A stretch of 64,000 nucleotides of DNA from Sphingobacterium sp. (GTDB lineage Bacteria; Bacteroidota; Bacteroidia; Sphingobacteriales; Sphingobacteriaceae). Position 1 is the stretch's first letter. The number at the start of each line of letters is the position of its first letter. The position numbers and the translations under genes were made by a program. A model generated the notes under the pieces. That model was not told the DNA's origin and did not search any database. It worked only from the letters and a program-made list of their open reading frames with translations. Shown in pieces: positions 26,439 through 34,538 of the stretch. Where the stretch lies: the NCBI GenBank assembly GCA_031286695.1, contig JAITTY010000006.1, positions 558,001 to 622,000 on the forward strand, in the 5' to 3' direction.

Positions 26439-27162
26439 ATGCAACAAGATATCCATGTAGCCATTATCGGGGGCGGGCCCAGTGGCCTGTTTATGTACAA
26501 AAGACTGATTGAAAAGAATCTTTCGGCGCTCAAAATATCGATTTTCGAGTCGCGCAAGCAACTGGGCGCAGGTATGCCATACAGTTACGAGGGTGCGACA
26601 GCTGAACACCTGACCAATGTCTCGGATCATGAAATTCCGGCAATGGTCACCACGATCGAAGAATATGTCCAATCTCTTTCTGAGGTGACGCTCCGTACCT
26701 ATGGTATCGATGTGGACGATTTTAATCGCTATAAGGTCGTTCCGAGATTGCTTTTTGGCCGTTACCTGTCGGAGCAGTTTATGCTGCTGAAGCGGGAGGC
26801 CGACGCGAAAGGGATTGAAACGCAGGTTTACCTTGCCAGTCAGGTCAGCGATATCATTGAAATGGAACGATAATATCAGTCCGGCTTACTTGCGCTTCCG
26901 CTCAGTGGAGCATGCCAAGGAAGAATTACTGGCTGGCAACGACCACATGTTTGTCGCGCCCGATGGTGCCATCTTTCTGCAGGTACCGGGGGTGAAAATA
27001 GATGACAGCTTCCAGCTGGTGGATCAAAGGGGGCATTCCAGCCAGCGTCTTTTCATGATGGCTGTCCCTTATATCGGTGGCTACAACCCCGATTATTCGG
27101 GTCTCGACTTTTGTGCGGCGACCTCCGAAATCATTGCCGATAGGATCGCATATGGGGGATAA
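26439..27162 (+). pseudogene. Remnant of FAD/NAD(P)-binding protein with internal deletion
   Basis: The first piece starts MQQDIHVAIIGGGPSGLFMY, a Rossmann FAD-binding motif. It runs for ~145 residues through GAGMPYSYEGATAEHLTNVSD and stops at 26873. In a second frame, from about 26872 to 27162, the tail of the same type of protein resumes (ISPAYLRFRSVEHAKEELLAG ... GYNPDYSGLDFCAATSEII). The middle of the expected chain is missing and the join shifts the frame, so the gene is broken. Full relatives are several hundred residues longer, as I recall them. The kinase gene follows. A longer ATG frame from 26364 adds an unrelated-looking N-terminus and is not favoured. Confidence 0.8.
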
Positions 27163-27217
27163 ATACGTAACTTTTTGTTAAAATACGGTAACATGGTTTG
27201 GGCAGGCTGTCGCGAGA

Positions 27218-27246
27218 TTTAATATAAGCTCCTATTATTATATTTG
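27218..27246 (+). promoter_or_regulatory. Candidate Bacteroidota-type promoter for the kinase operon
   Basis: TATATTTG (27239-27246) matches the Bacteroidota -7 consensus TAnnTTTG exactly. A TTTA at 27218-27221 is a weak match to the -33 TTTG element at near-normal spacing. It lies 53 bases before the kinase start codon, after the pseudogene. Not tested. Confidence 0.45.
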
Positions 27247-27299
27247 GCGGCCATCTAGACCATCAGTTGGCACTGTCTTAACACAATTGTTGAAAAAGC

Positions 27300-30200
27300 A
27301 TGCCTAAAACTATTTTAAGAAACCTACAGATAGGTTTTGGAATATCGCTGTTGTTACTTTTAGCGAGTTCAACGGCCTCTTATGTCAGTATTCGTAAGCA
27401 GATCCACAATAGTGCAATGGTCGACCACAGCCGGAGGGTCATGAGCCGTGTCAACAAAATTCTGCAGGATCTGCAGAATGCCGAGACAGGCCAGCGCGGC
27501 TTCCTGCTGACGGGTATGGACAAGTTTTTGGACCCTTATAAAACGGGTCTCCAATCGCTTCCCCAGTCGCTGAGCCGTGCGCACGATTTAACTTCCGATA
27601 ATCCGGAGCAGCAACAGGTAATCGATACCTTATCTACGCTTGTGCAATCCCGGTTAGATAGACTTGAAAATCTGGTCAATATCAAAAAACGCGGTGGCAT
27701 GGTCACGGTTTCCCAACTCGAAGAGGGGAAGACTTACATGGATAGCTGCCGTGTATTGATCGGCCAGATTATCGATAAAGAAGAATTTTTGCTCAATAAG
27801 CGTTCGGATGAACTTGGACGTTCATCGGGTTATACCTCCATATTTGTTTTATTGGCTGCGGTGGTTTCTCTGCTGATTACCGTCTTTTTTTACTTCCGCC
27901 TGCGGGCCGATTTCTTTAAGCGGGAGCAGCTGCAACAGGATCTGAAACGTAAAGATGAAGAGATCCAGCGCCGATTGAGCATTACCCAGCGTATTGCCCG
28001 CGAGATTGCCGCCGGCCACTACGATATGCAGATACAGGATGCCGAACAGGACGATCTAGGCAGTTTGACGGGATCGCTCAATGAAATGGCCCGATCGCTG
28101 AAAACTTCTTTTGGTGAACTCAATAACAACAACTGGCATCAGGCTGGACTGACGCAACTCAGCAATCAGCTGATGGGTAATAAACTACAGGAGGAGCTTA
28201 CAGCGCTTACTTTAGCGCATCTCATCCCATACGGCAGTTGCGTCAATGGAGCAATCTATCTGATGGAGCAAGATCAGCTGGTCTTAAGGGGATCTTATGG
28301 ACTCGAAGATCCCGACCATAAACGCTTTGCTCCAGGCGAGGGCATGGTTGGCCAGGTCTTTAAAGATGCCAAAGAGAAATTATTCGAAAACCTCGAAAAT
28401 ACCCGTTATGTCATCAGTTTTGCCGCCGGAAAGGTACAGGTGAACAACCTTTTTATCCTGCCTGTTTTTGATGGTAATCAATGTATCGGCGTGATGGAGC
28501 TGGGGTCATTACAGCCTTTTTCTTCCTTACAGCTTGCATTCTTCAGGGATGCTGTGCAGAAGGTAGGTACTACACTTGCGGCGGCACAGGCCAGATTGGT
28601 GGTCCAGAATTTATTGGAAGAAACTCAGGCACAGACTGAAGAACTGCAGGCACAGCATACCGAATTGGAATCACTCAATTCGAGCCTCGAAATGCATACC
28701 CATAAATTGCAGGCATCGGAAGAGGAACTCCGGGTGCAGCAGGAGGAATTGGTGCAGTCCAATCGTGAACTGGAGGAGCGGTCGAGATTGCTGGAAGACA
28801 AGAACATAGAGATCGCCGAACGCAACAAGGAAATTCAGAAGAAAGCGGCGGAACTTGCACAAAGTACACGCTATAAATCTGAATTTTTAGCCAATATGTC
28901 GCATGAACTGCGCACCCCGCTCAATTCAATTCTTTTGCTTTCTCGTTTGATGGCCGAAAATTCGGATGGCAACCTCAATGACGAGCAGATGGAATCGGCA
29001 GCCGTGATCCAGAGTTCAGGAAAAAGCCTGCTGACCTTGATTGACGAAATTCTGGACCTTTCCAAAATAGAATCCGGAAAAATGGATCTAGATGTACAGC
29101 CTGTATTTTTTGCCGATGTACTGAACGGCCTTTCGGCTATGTTTGGACCGATCGCCGCCGACAAGCAGCTCGGATTGGAAATGAGCACCGCGGTAGGATT
29201 ACCGGCCCAGCTGGAAACGGACAAACAGCGCTTGGATCAGATTTTACGTAATTTACTCTCCAACGCCATTAAATTTACGGCTTCGGGCAAGGTAACCTTA
29301 GTTATTGATCGCGAACAATCATCCGGAAAGCGGATAGTATTTGAAGTGCGCGATACGGGTATCGGCATACCAAAAGACAAACAGCATCTCATATTTGAGG
29401 CTTTTCAGCAAGCCGATGGTTCTACTCGCCGCAAATTTGGCGGTACTGGGTTGGGCCTCTCCATCAGCAGGGAGCTTGCGCGCCTGCTCGGCGGCGAAAT
29501 CCTGCTGGACAGCGAAGAAAATAAAGGTAGTGTATTTCGCCTGATTCTTCCCGAGCAGATTTCAGGCGACATGGTGGCCGCTTTTGGCGCGCAGCAGGCG
29601 CGGCCAGTTGCCACGGAGGAAAAGCCCGAACTGACAGAGCAATTGCCACCGCAGGAAGTGCAGCCTGTAGAAAAGCCACTGGAAATACCTATTCCAGCGG
29701 ATATTCCGGATGATCGCGACAGCATCGTGGCTGGCGACCGTTTTATCCTGATCGTCGAAGATGATATTGAGTTCGCAAAGATTCTGCTCAAATATACACG
29801 CCAACAAAACTACAAAGGGATCGTGGTGGTGCGCGGTGATATCGCGGCCGAGATGGTCGCACGTTATATGCCACTGGCGGTCTTGCTGGATATTCAGCTT
29901 CCGCTCAAAGATGGCTGGCAGGTCATGGCTGAGATCAAAGAAAATCCCAAAACAAGACATATACCGGTACACATCATGTCTTCTCTGCAGGTCAAAAGAG
30001 AAAGTCTGCTTCAGGGCGCCATAGACTTTATCAATAAACCGATGGCACTGGAACAGATGGGTGATATGTTTCGCAAAATAGAGGATGCCCTCACACGTCA
30101 TCCCAAAAAAGTACTTATTGTTGAAGAAAATCCCAAACATGCGGCAGCCCTGTCGCTTTTCCTCGGAAGTTTTAACATTGCTTCGGAGATCAAAAGCAAT

Positions 30201-30905
30201 GTGGAGGACAGCATTGCTGCCCTGAGCTCGGATACCGCCGACTGTGTGATCCTTGATATGGGTATCCCAGACCGCGTGGGCTACGAGACACTGGAAGCTG
30301 TCAAACGTAACCAGGGACTCGAAAACTTGCCGATTATTGTATTTACCGGTAAGAACCTTTCGCAGGTGGAGGAAATGAAATTAAAACGTTATGCAGATTC
30401 CATCATTGTAAAAACAGCAAATTCCTATCAGCGCATTTTGGATGAAGTAGGATTATTTTTGCATCTCGTCGAAGAAAATAATGGTCCTGCTGCTAAAACC
30501 AGCGGTAGACTCGGCTTTTTGCAGGATGTCCTGCAGGGTAAAAAGGTACTTGTAGCGGATGATGATATCCGCAATATCTTCTCCCTCACCAAGGCACTCG
30601 AAAAGTATCAGATGACCGTCGTCCCGGCAACCGACGGAAAGGATGCACTCAAACAGCTGGAAGAAAATTCGGATGTATCGGTGATCCTGATGGATATGAT
30701 GATGCCGGAGATGGATGGCTACGAAACGATTGCTTCGATTCGAAATGATCCGCGTTACGAGGATATGCCTATCATTGCTGTTACAGCCAAATCAATGATG
30801 GGAGACCGGGAGAAATGTATTGCTGCGGGCGCGTCTGATTATATATCCAAACCGGTAGATATCGATCAGCTCCTGTCCCTGCTGCGGGTGTGGATGTATG
30901 AATAA
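27300..30905 (+). CDS. Hybrid sensor histidine kinase: CHASE3-HAMP-GAF-HisKA-HATPase-REC-REC-REC
   Basis: This inner-membrane sensor kinase has a first membrane helix at ~10-30 and a periplasmic CHASE3 domain (~35-175, NAETGQRGFLLTG). A second helix (~178-200), HAMP (~205-270) and GAF (~285-440) follow. A coiled coil (~445-525) very rich in Glu and Gln precedes HisKA, which has the phospho-acceptor His at ~535 in MSHELRTP. HATPase (~645-760) carries NAIKF, DTGIGIP and GGTGLGLS. Three receiver domains follow with Asp at ~864, ~986 and ~1132. The second receiver has Glu-Glu in place of the usual acidic pair but keeps the Asp. Its last 8 bases overlap the start of the next gene. The signal is unknown. 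Confidence 0.95.
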   Translation: MPKTILRNLQIGFGISLLLLLASSTASYVSIRKQIHNSAMVDHSRRVMSRVNKILQDLQNAETGQRGFLLTGMDKFLDPYKTGLQSLPQSLSRAHDLTSDNPEQQQVIDTLSTLVQSRLDRLENLVNIKKRGGMVTVSQLEEGKTYMDSCRVLIGQIIDKEEFLLNKRSDELGRSSGYTSIFVLLAAVVSLLITVFFYFRLRADFFKREQLQQDLKRKDEEIQRRLSITQRIAREIAAGHYDMQIQDAEQDDLGSLTGSLNEMARSLKTSFGELNNNNWHQAGLTQLSNQLMGNKLQEELTALTLAHLIPYGSCVNGAIYLMEQDQLVLRGSYGLEDPDHKRFAPGEGMVGQVFKDAKEKLFENLENTRYVISFAAGKVQVNNLFILPVFDGNQCIGVMELGSLQPFSSLQLAFFRDAVQKVGTTLAAAQARLVVQNLLEETQAQTEELQAQHTELESLNSSLEMHTHKLQASEEELRVQQEELVQSNRELEERSRLLEDKNIEIAERNKEIQKKAAELAQSTRYKSEFLANMSHELRTPLNSILLLSRLMAENSDGNLNDEQMESAAVIQSSGKSLLTLIDEILDLSKIESGKMDLDVQPVFFADVLNGLSAMFGPIAADKQLGLEMSTAVGLPAQLETDKQRLDQILRNLLSNAIKFTASGKVTLVIDREQSSGKRIVFEVRDTGIGIPKDKQHLIFEAFQQADGSTRRKFGGTGLGLSISRELARLLGGEILLDSEENKGSVFRLILPEQISGDMVAAFGAQQARPVATEEKPELTEQLPPQEVQPVEKPLEIPIPADIPDDRDSIVAGDRFILIVEDDIEFAKILLKYTRQQNYKGIVVVRGDIAAEMVARYMPLAVLLDIQLPLKDGWQVMAEIKENPKTRHIPVHIMSSLQVKRESLLQGAIDFINKPMALEQMGDMFRKIEDALTRHPKKVLIVEENPKHAAALSLFLGSFNIASEIKSNVEDSIAALSSDTADCVILDMGIPDRVGYETLEAVKRNQGLENLPIIVFTGKNLSQVEEMKLKRYADSIIVKTANSYQRILDEVGLFLHLVEENNGPAAKTSGRLGFLQDVLQGKKVLVADDDIRNIFSLTKALEKYQMTVVPATDGKDALKQLEENSDVSVILMDMMMPEMDGYETIASIRNDPRYEDMPIIAVTAKSMMGDREKCIAAGASDYISKPVDIDQLLSLLRVWMYE

Positions 30906-31317
30906 CGGTAGACCTATAAATAAAAAGGCAATAGATAAAGAGATGGATAAGAATAAAACCGTATTGGTAATTGACGATGATCAGAACAATATATTTGCGT
31001 TGAAATTAGCCTTGAAATCACGAGGTTTTCAGGCAATGGGCTGTCTTTCTGCGGCAGAGGGGCTTGCCCAGCTGCGGGATCATGCGGGCATAGGCCTTGT
31101 CTTGATGGACATGATGATGCCCGAGATAGACGGCTATGAGGCTATGCAGTTGATCCGTAGATCATGGAATTCCAATGAATTGCCTATTATCGCGGTGACG
31201 GCACAGGCCATGACCGGCGATCGTGAAAAATGCCTCGCCGCGGGAGCTAATGGTTATATCTCCAAGCCGATCGATATTGAACTTTTGGTGCAGATGATAA
31301 CGGAAATAGCCAGATGA
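30898..31317 (+). CDS. CheY-like single-domain response regulator
   Basis: This is a lone receiver domain with no output module. VLVIDDDQNNIF gives the acidic pocket, the phospho-acceptor Asp is at about residue 71 in VLMDMMMPEIDGYE, Thr is in IIAVTAQAM, and Lys in YISKPIDIE. The start at 30898 overlaps the kinase stop as ATGAATAA, the same junction type seen at 47689, which suggests translational coupling. An internal start at 30943 (MDKNKTVLVIDD) would give a tighter domain. It overlaps the following CheR-like gene by 4 bases. It probably takes phosphate from the kinase. No flagellar or pilus target is visible. Confidence 0.93.
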   Translation: MNNGRPINKKAIDKEMDKNKTVLVIDDDQNNIFALKLALKSRGFQAMGCLSAAEGLAQLRDHAGIGLVLMDMMMPEIDGYEAMQLIRRSWNSNELPIIAVTAQAMTGDREKCLAAGANGYISKPIDIELLVQMITEIAR

Positions 31318-32141
31318 CAGCAGGCAAAAAAATTGTAAGCCAAGAGCAGGTGATGGTCCTGATGGAAGATGTGGAGCGTCTCTATGGTTACGATTTTACG
31401 CATTACACGAAAGCCTCCCTTTCGCGTCGGCTCAACCAACTTTGTCTGCTAGACAATTTTGCGAGTTTTGCCGAACTGCGCTACCGTATTGTCCATGATC
31501 CGGATTACCTGCAGCGGTTTGTTGAAAAGATGACGGTCAACGTGACTGAAATGTTTCGCGACCCCAGCTTTTTTGCGTATCTCCGCCATGAGATCCTTCC
31601 CAAATTGGGGACTTCACCCTTTATACGCATTTGGGTAGCTGGCTGTGCGACGGGAGAGGAGGCGTATTCTTTGGCCATCCTACTTCAGGAGGCCAAACTG
31701 CTGCACAAATCATTGATCTATGCCACCGATATTAATCCTACCGTGCTCGAACAGGCAAAGAGGGCTGTTATTCCCATGGCAAACCTTAAGTCCTATGTCG
31801 AGAATTATCAGCTTTCGGCCGGCAAGGCTGATTTTTCATCCTATTACACGGCAAATTACAATTGGGTGAAGCTCAATTCCAGTTTGCAGGAGCGCATTGT
31901 CTTTGCTTCGCATAATCTGGTGAGCGACGCTTCTTTCAATGCCTTTCAGCTCATTCTGTGCCGCAACGTGCTGATCTATTTTGACACATCGCTGCAGGCC
32001 AAGGTCCTGTCCTTGTTTGACGAAAGCCTCGAAACATTCGGCTATCTCGCGCTGGGTAGTCAGGAGACGCTGCGCTTCTCGGTGCTGGCTTCCAACTATA
32101 GCCAGCTGGGCAAAGAGAAAATATGGCGGAAGATAAAATAG
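31314..32141 (+). CDS. CheR-like protein-glutamate O-methyltransferase
   Basis: This is a SAM-dependent methyltransferase of the CheR family. The N-terminal all-alpha domain (~1-80) has the CheR phrase LYGYDFTHYTKASLSRRL and VEKMTVNVTEMFRDPSFF. The SAM-binding motif is WVAGCATGEEAYSLAILL at ~105-122, followed by YATDINPTVLEQA and later ILCRNVLIYFD at ~215-227. Length (275) is that of a stand-alone CheR. Its start overlaps the CheY-like stop by 4 bases. No MCP, CheB, CheW or CheA lies in the window, so classical receptor adaptation is unlikely; the neighbouring kinase is a possible substrate, which is inference. Confidence 0.93.
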   Translation: MTAGKKIVSQEQVMVLMEDVERLYGYDFTHYTKASLSRRLNQLCLLDNFASFAELRYRIVHDPDYLQRFVEKMTVNVTEMFRDPSFFAYLRHEILPKLGTSPFIRIWVAGCATGEEAYSLAILLQEAKLLHKSLIYATDINPTVLEQAKRAVIPMANLKSYVENYQLSAGKADFSSYYTANYNWVKLNSSLQERIVFASHNLVSDASFNAFQLILCRNVLIYFDTSLQAKVLSLFDESLETFGYLALGSQETLRFSVLASNYSQLGKEKIWRKIK

Positions 32142-32215
32142 GATTTCTTGTATTTATACTTGAACTATTTTTTAAAAAATAACTTATTAAAAAAATAAAG
32201 TACCTTAGTAAGATT

Positions 32216-32220
32216 GGAGG
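32216..32220 (+). promoter_or_regulatory. Strong Shine-Dalgarno before the LuxR-type regulator
   Basis: GGAGG lies 4 bases before the ATG at 32225. A strong Shine-Dalgarno is unusual in this window and supports this start. The upstream gap is very A/T rich and contains a 14-base palindrome at 32167-32180. Confidence 0.6.
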
Positions 32221-32224
32221 AAAA

Positions 32225-32881
32225 ATGACTAAAATTCTTTTAGTTGATGACCATCGGCTTGTGCGGAACGGGATACGCTTGATAATTGATTCCCACGACA
32301 AGCTTTCGGTGGCAGAGGAAGTTGACAGTGCAGAGGATGCATTGATCTATCTTGAACAGAATACATTGCCGGATCTGGTATTAACAGATCTGAATATGCA
32401 GGGCATGGATGGCATAAGTTTCATCCGGATGGCAAAAAAAATATACCCGGATCTCAAGTTTGCTGTACTCTCTATGATAGAAGAGCCTGCTGAGGTAGCC
32501 GAAGCTTTTCGCAGCGGCGCAGAGGGGTACTTGTCTAAAGGCGGGGATTATGATGAGATTGTCTTTGGATTATTGAGGTTGTCGCAGGGACATCGATATC
32601 TAATGACCAATTTCGGTCTGCGTTTTATGGAAAATTTTGATGTCGAGCGGAGTACGGCTGTGGATGTGGCTTCACGCCTGGCGCAGTATGAAATCTCGGA
32701 AAGAGAGTTTGCCGTGCTCGAACTTATTGCGCATGGGTTTACGGCTGTCGAAATTGCAGATAAGATCTTTTTGAGCAAACGGACTGTCGAAGGGCACCGT
32801 CAGAATCTCATGGACAAGACCAAAAGCAAAAATACAGCCGACCTGATCCGTTTTGCTTTTCAACAAAAGCTGCTGAGTTAA
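32225..32881 (+). CDS. NarL/FixJ-type response regulator with LuxR DNA-binding domain
   Basis: A receiver domain (1-~120) starts TKILLVDDHRLVRNGIRLII and has the phospho-acceptor Asp at ~55 in LVLTDLNMQGMDG. Lys is in GYLSKGGDYDE. A linker leads to a LuxR-type helix-turn-helix (~145-210: ISEREFAVLELIAHGFTAVEIADKIFLSKRTVEGHRQNLM). It is a transcription regulator probably served by the upstream hybrid kinase, either directly or by phosphorelay. The gap of 83 bases from the CheR-like gene suggests it may have its own promoter. It ends at a long hairpin facing a convergent operon. Targets unknown. Confidence 0.95.
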   Translation: MTKILLVDDHRLVRNGIRLIIDSHDKLSVAEEVDSAEDALIYLEQNTLPDLVLTDLNMQGMDGISFIRMAKKIYPDLKFAVLSMIEEPAEVAEAFRSGAEGYLSKGGDYDEIVFGLLRLSQGHRYLMTNFGLRFMENFDVERSTAVDVASRLAQYEISEREFAVLELIAHGFTAVEIADKIFLSKRTVEGHRQNLMDKTKSKNTADLIRFAFQQKLLS

Positions 32882-32887
32882 AAAAAT

Positions 32888-32934
32888 GGCCTTTGTTTTT
32901 GCGCTGCTGGGTGCAGCGCAGAAAACAGAAGGCC
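32888..32934. terminator. Bidirectional hairpin between convergent operons
   Basis: A GC-rich core stem (32901-32907 with 32913-32919) extends outward through T/A pairs to 32888-32891 with 32931-32934, with two single-base bulges and two G-T pairs. It lies just after the LuxR-type regulator and before the minus-strand SusD gene end. Confidence 0.65.
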
Positions 32935-32974
32935 TATATAATAGGGGGTTAGTTCGTGTGGTTGCTCCGCCTGC

Positions 32975-34525
32975 TTATTTCGAAGCTGATTTCCAGCCAT
33001 TATCACGTGCTGTTCCCAGTTCGCCAAATTTGCCTTTTTCTCCGGCAGCATCTTTCCCGCCAAAGGTGTAAACAGGCTCACCAATTAGCTCCAGTTGGAT
33101 CTGGGGAATGGGAAATTGCGTTGGTGTCCCGCCCTGTAACAGATCGTTTCTGCGCATAAATGTAAAGGGTACAAATGTTCCGCCAGCACCATCGATTTCT
33201 ATTGCATATTCGTAGTGAATCGCATCACGCAGCGTATTTGCGCTGGCTGTTACATCGGGAAGGTTTCCTTTTTGTTTGCGTGATGCCTCCGTAGCATTTA
33301 GCTCTGCTGCTGATCCTTCATAATCTTTGAGCCAATACTTGGCTTCAGCCCGCAATAACCGTGTTTCTTCGGCCAGAAAGTAAGGATTGACAGCACCGGC
33401 GACATTGAGGGTAGACAATTTTGGGTACATCCATCTGGACCGCATGTAATTGCTGAATAACCCTCTTCCACGCGCCTCAAGGAGAATACCAAAGTTACTC
33501 GTATAGGTGAAATATTGGTAGAAACGTTTATCGTCCGACTCAATCGGTGCCAAAATAATGCTGTTATCTGTGGGATAGGCACTCGGAGTTTTCTTTGTTT
33601 TGTCCGCGAGGTAGGCGATCTTGATGTCGGCCGGAACATAGGATGCGGTCCCATAAGGCCTTTCGAGCACATCGATCAAAGCATTATAATAACCGCCAAC
33701 AGTCGTCGTGATGGTAAAGTCTTTGGTAAATCCTTTGTCGGCATAGGCAAGAACTCGGTTCCAATGTGCGGCGCCTAAGGTTTCAGCTTCAGCTTTGTCG
33801 CGTGGTACCGAGGATAGGATGCGGGCCGATAGGGAATTGATCAGCAGGACTAAGTCAGCCTTGGAAATCGTTACTCCTTTTAGAAAATCAAAATTTAGGT
33901 TGGGTGTCTCGGCGATAAGCTGTAAAGTTTTATCCAGATGTTTGATGCCATTTTCTATCAGCTCCTTGTAGGAATTCGGAAACTCTTTGAGCTTTAAATT
34001 GATATCGTCGACAATCAGTCCGCGGTCAAATATGGCGCCCAGATAACCTTGGGAAACTCCTTTTGCATAGTAGGCCCCGATGAGGCAATCCCGGGTGCGG
34101 TCGGCACCTTTGTCGTCATAGATTGTCAGCTTTTGGTTTTCAATCAGATCGATTACTTTGGTGGCGTCCAGGTTGGATTGATAGAAATTGGAATATACCT
34201 CCCGTACAGCGGCATTTCCACGGTAAGCGGCGTTATTATTGAGGCGCAACCGCGGCTCGTTGGCAAAGTCCCACCAGGACTGGCTGCCGTTGGTATTGGT
34301 AGACTGATCGGCCCAGAGACTGAAATGTGAACCGCCGGCATTATTGGTCGTTGTATTAAAGGCCGTCTGAATACTGCTTGTTGTGAGTACATAGCCCAGG
34401 CTTTTTATCTTTTCTACGGCTTCAGCATTGGTGAGCGTTGAGGGGTCATCAAATCCGATCGATTCGCAGGAACCTAATGCTAAAATAGTGGCTATGCCCA
34501 AAAATATCTTTCTCATATATTTCAT
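32975..34525 (-). CDS. SusD/RagB-type lipoprotein
   Basis: The lipoprotein signal MRKIFLGIATILALGSC ends at cysteine residue 20 (counted from the first Met). The body is SusD-like: YYAKGVSQGYLGAIFDRG near 155, LLINSLSARILSSVPRD near 230, and the C-terminal block AEETRLLRAEAKYWLKDYEGSAAELN near 390. It lacks the usual ending WDMRR-type helix but has FMRRNDLLQGGTPTQFPIPQIQLELIG, a variant SusD tail. It lies 13 bases after the SusC gene (minus strand), so the two form one transcript. No sigma or anti-sigma gene is adjacent. Substrate unknown; the DUF5695 and GH43 genes upstream are the only nearby hints. Confidence 0.92.
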   Translation of the reverse strand: MKYMRKIFLGIATILALGSCESIGFDDPSTLTNAEAVEKIKSLGYVLTTSSIQTAFNTTTNNAGGSHFSLWADQSTNTNGSQSWWDFANEPRLRLNNNAAYRGNAAVREVYSNFYQSNLDATKVIDLIENQKLTIYDDKGADRTRDCLIGAYYAKGVSQGYLGAIFDRGLIVDDINLKLKEFPNSYKELIENGIKHLDKTLQLIAETPNLNFDFLKGVTISKADLVLLINSLSARILSSVPRDKAEAETLGAAHWNRVLAYADKGFTKDFTITTTVGGYYNALIDVLERPYGTASYVPADIKIAYLADKTKKTPSAYPTDNSIILAPIESDDKRFYQYFTYTSNFGILLEARGRGLFSNYMRSRWMYPKLSTLNVAGAVNPYFLAEETRLLRAEAKYWLKDYEGSAAELNATEASRKQKGNLPDVTASANTLRDAIHYEYAIEIDGAGGTFVPFTFMRRNDLLQGGTPTQFPIPQIQLELIGEPVYTFGGKDAAGEKGKFGELGTARDNGWKSASK

Positions 34526-34538
34526 GTTGATGGTCAGG

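Noticed and set aside
29562..30140. 192-codon minus-strand frame
   Set aside because: Antisense to the receiver-domain part of the hybrid kinase; no recognisable motif.
31314..32141. A chemotaxis operon
   Set aside because: CheR- and CheY-like proteins alone do not make one; CheA, CheW, CheB and MCP genes are absent from the window.
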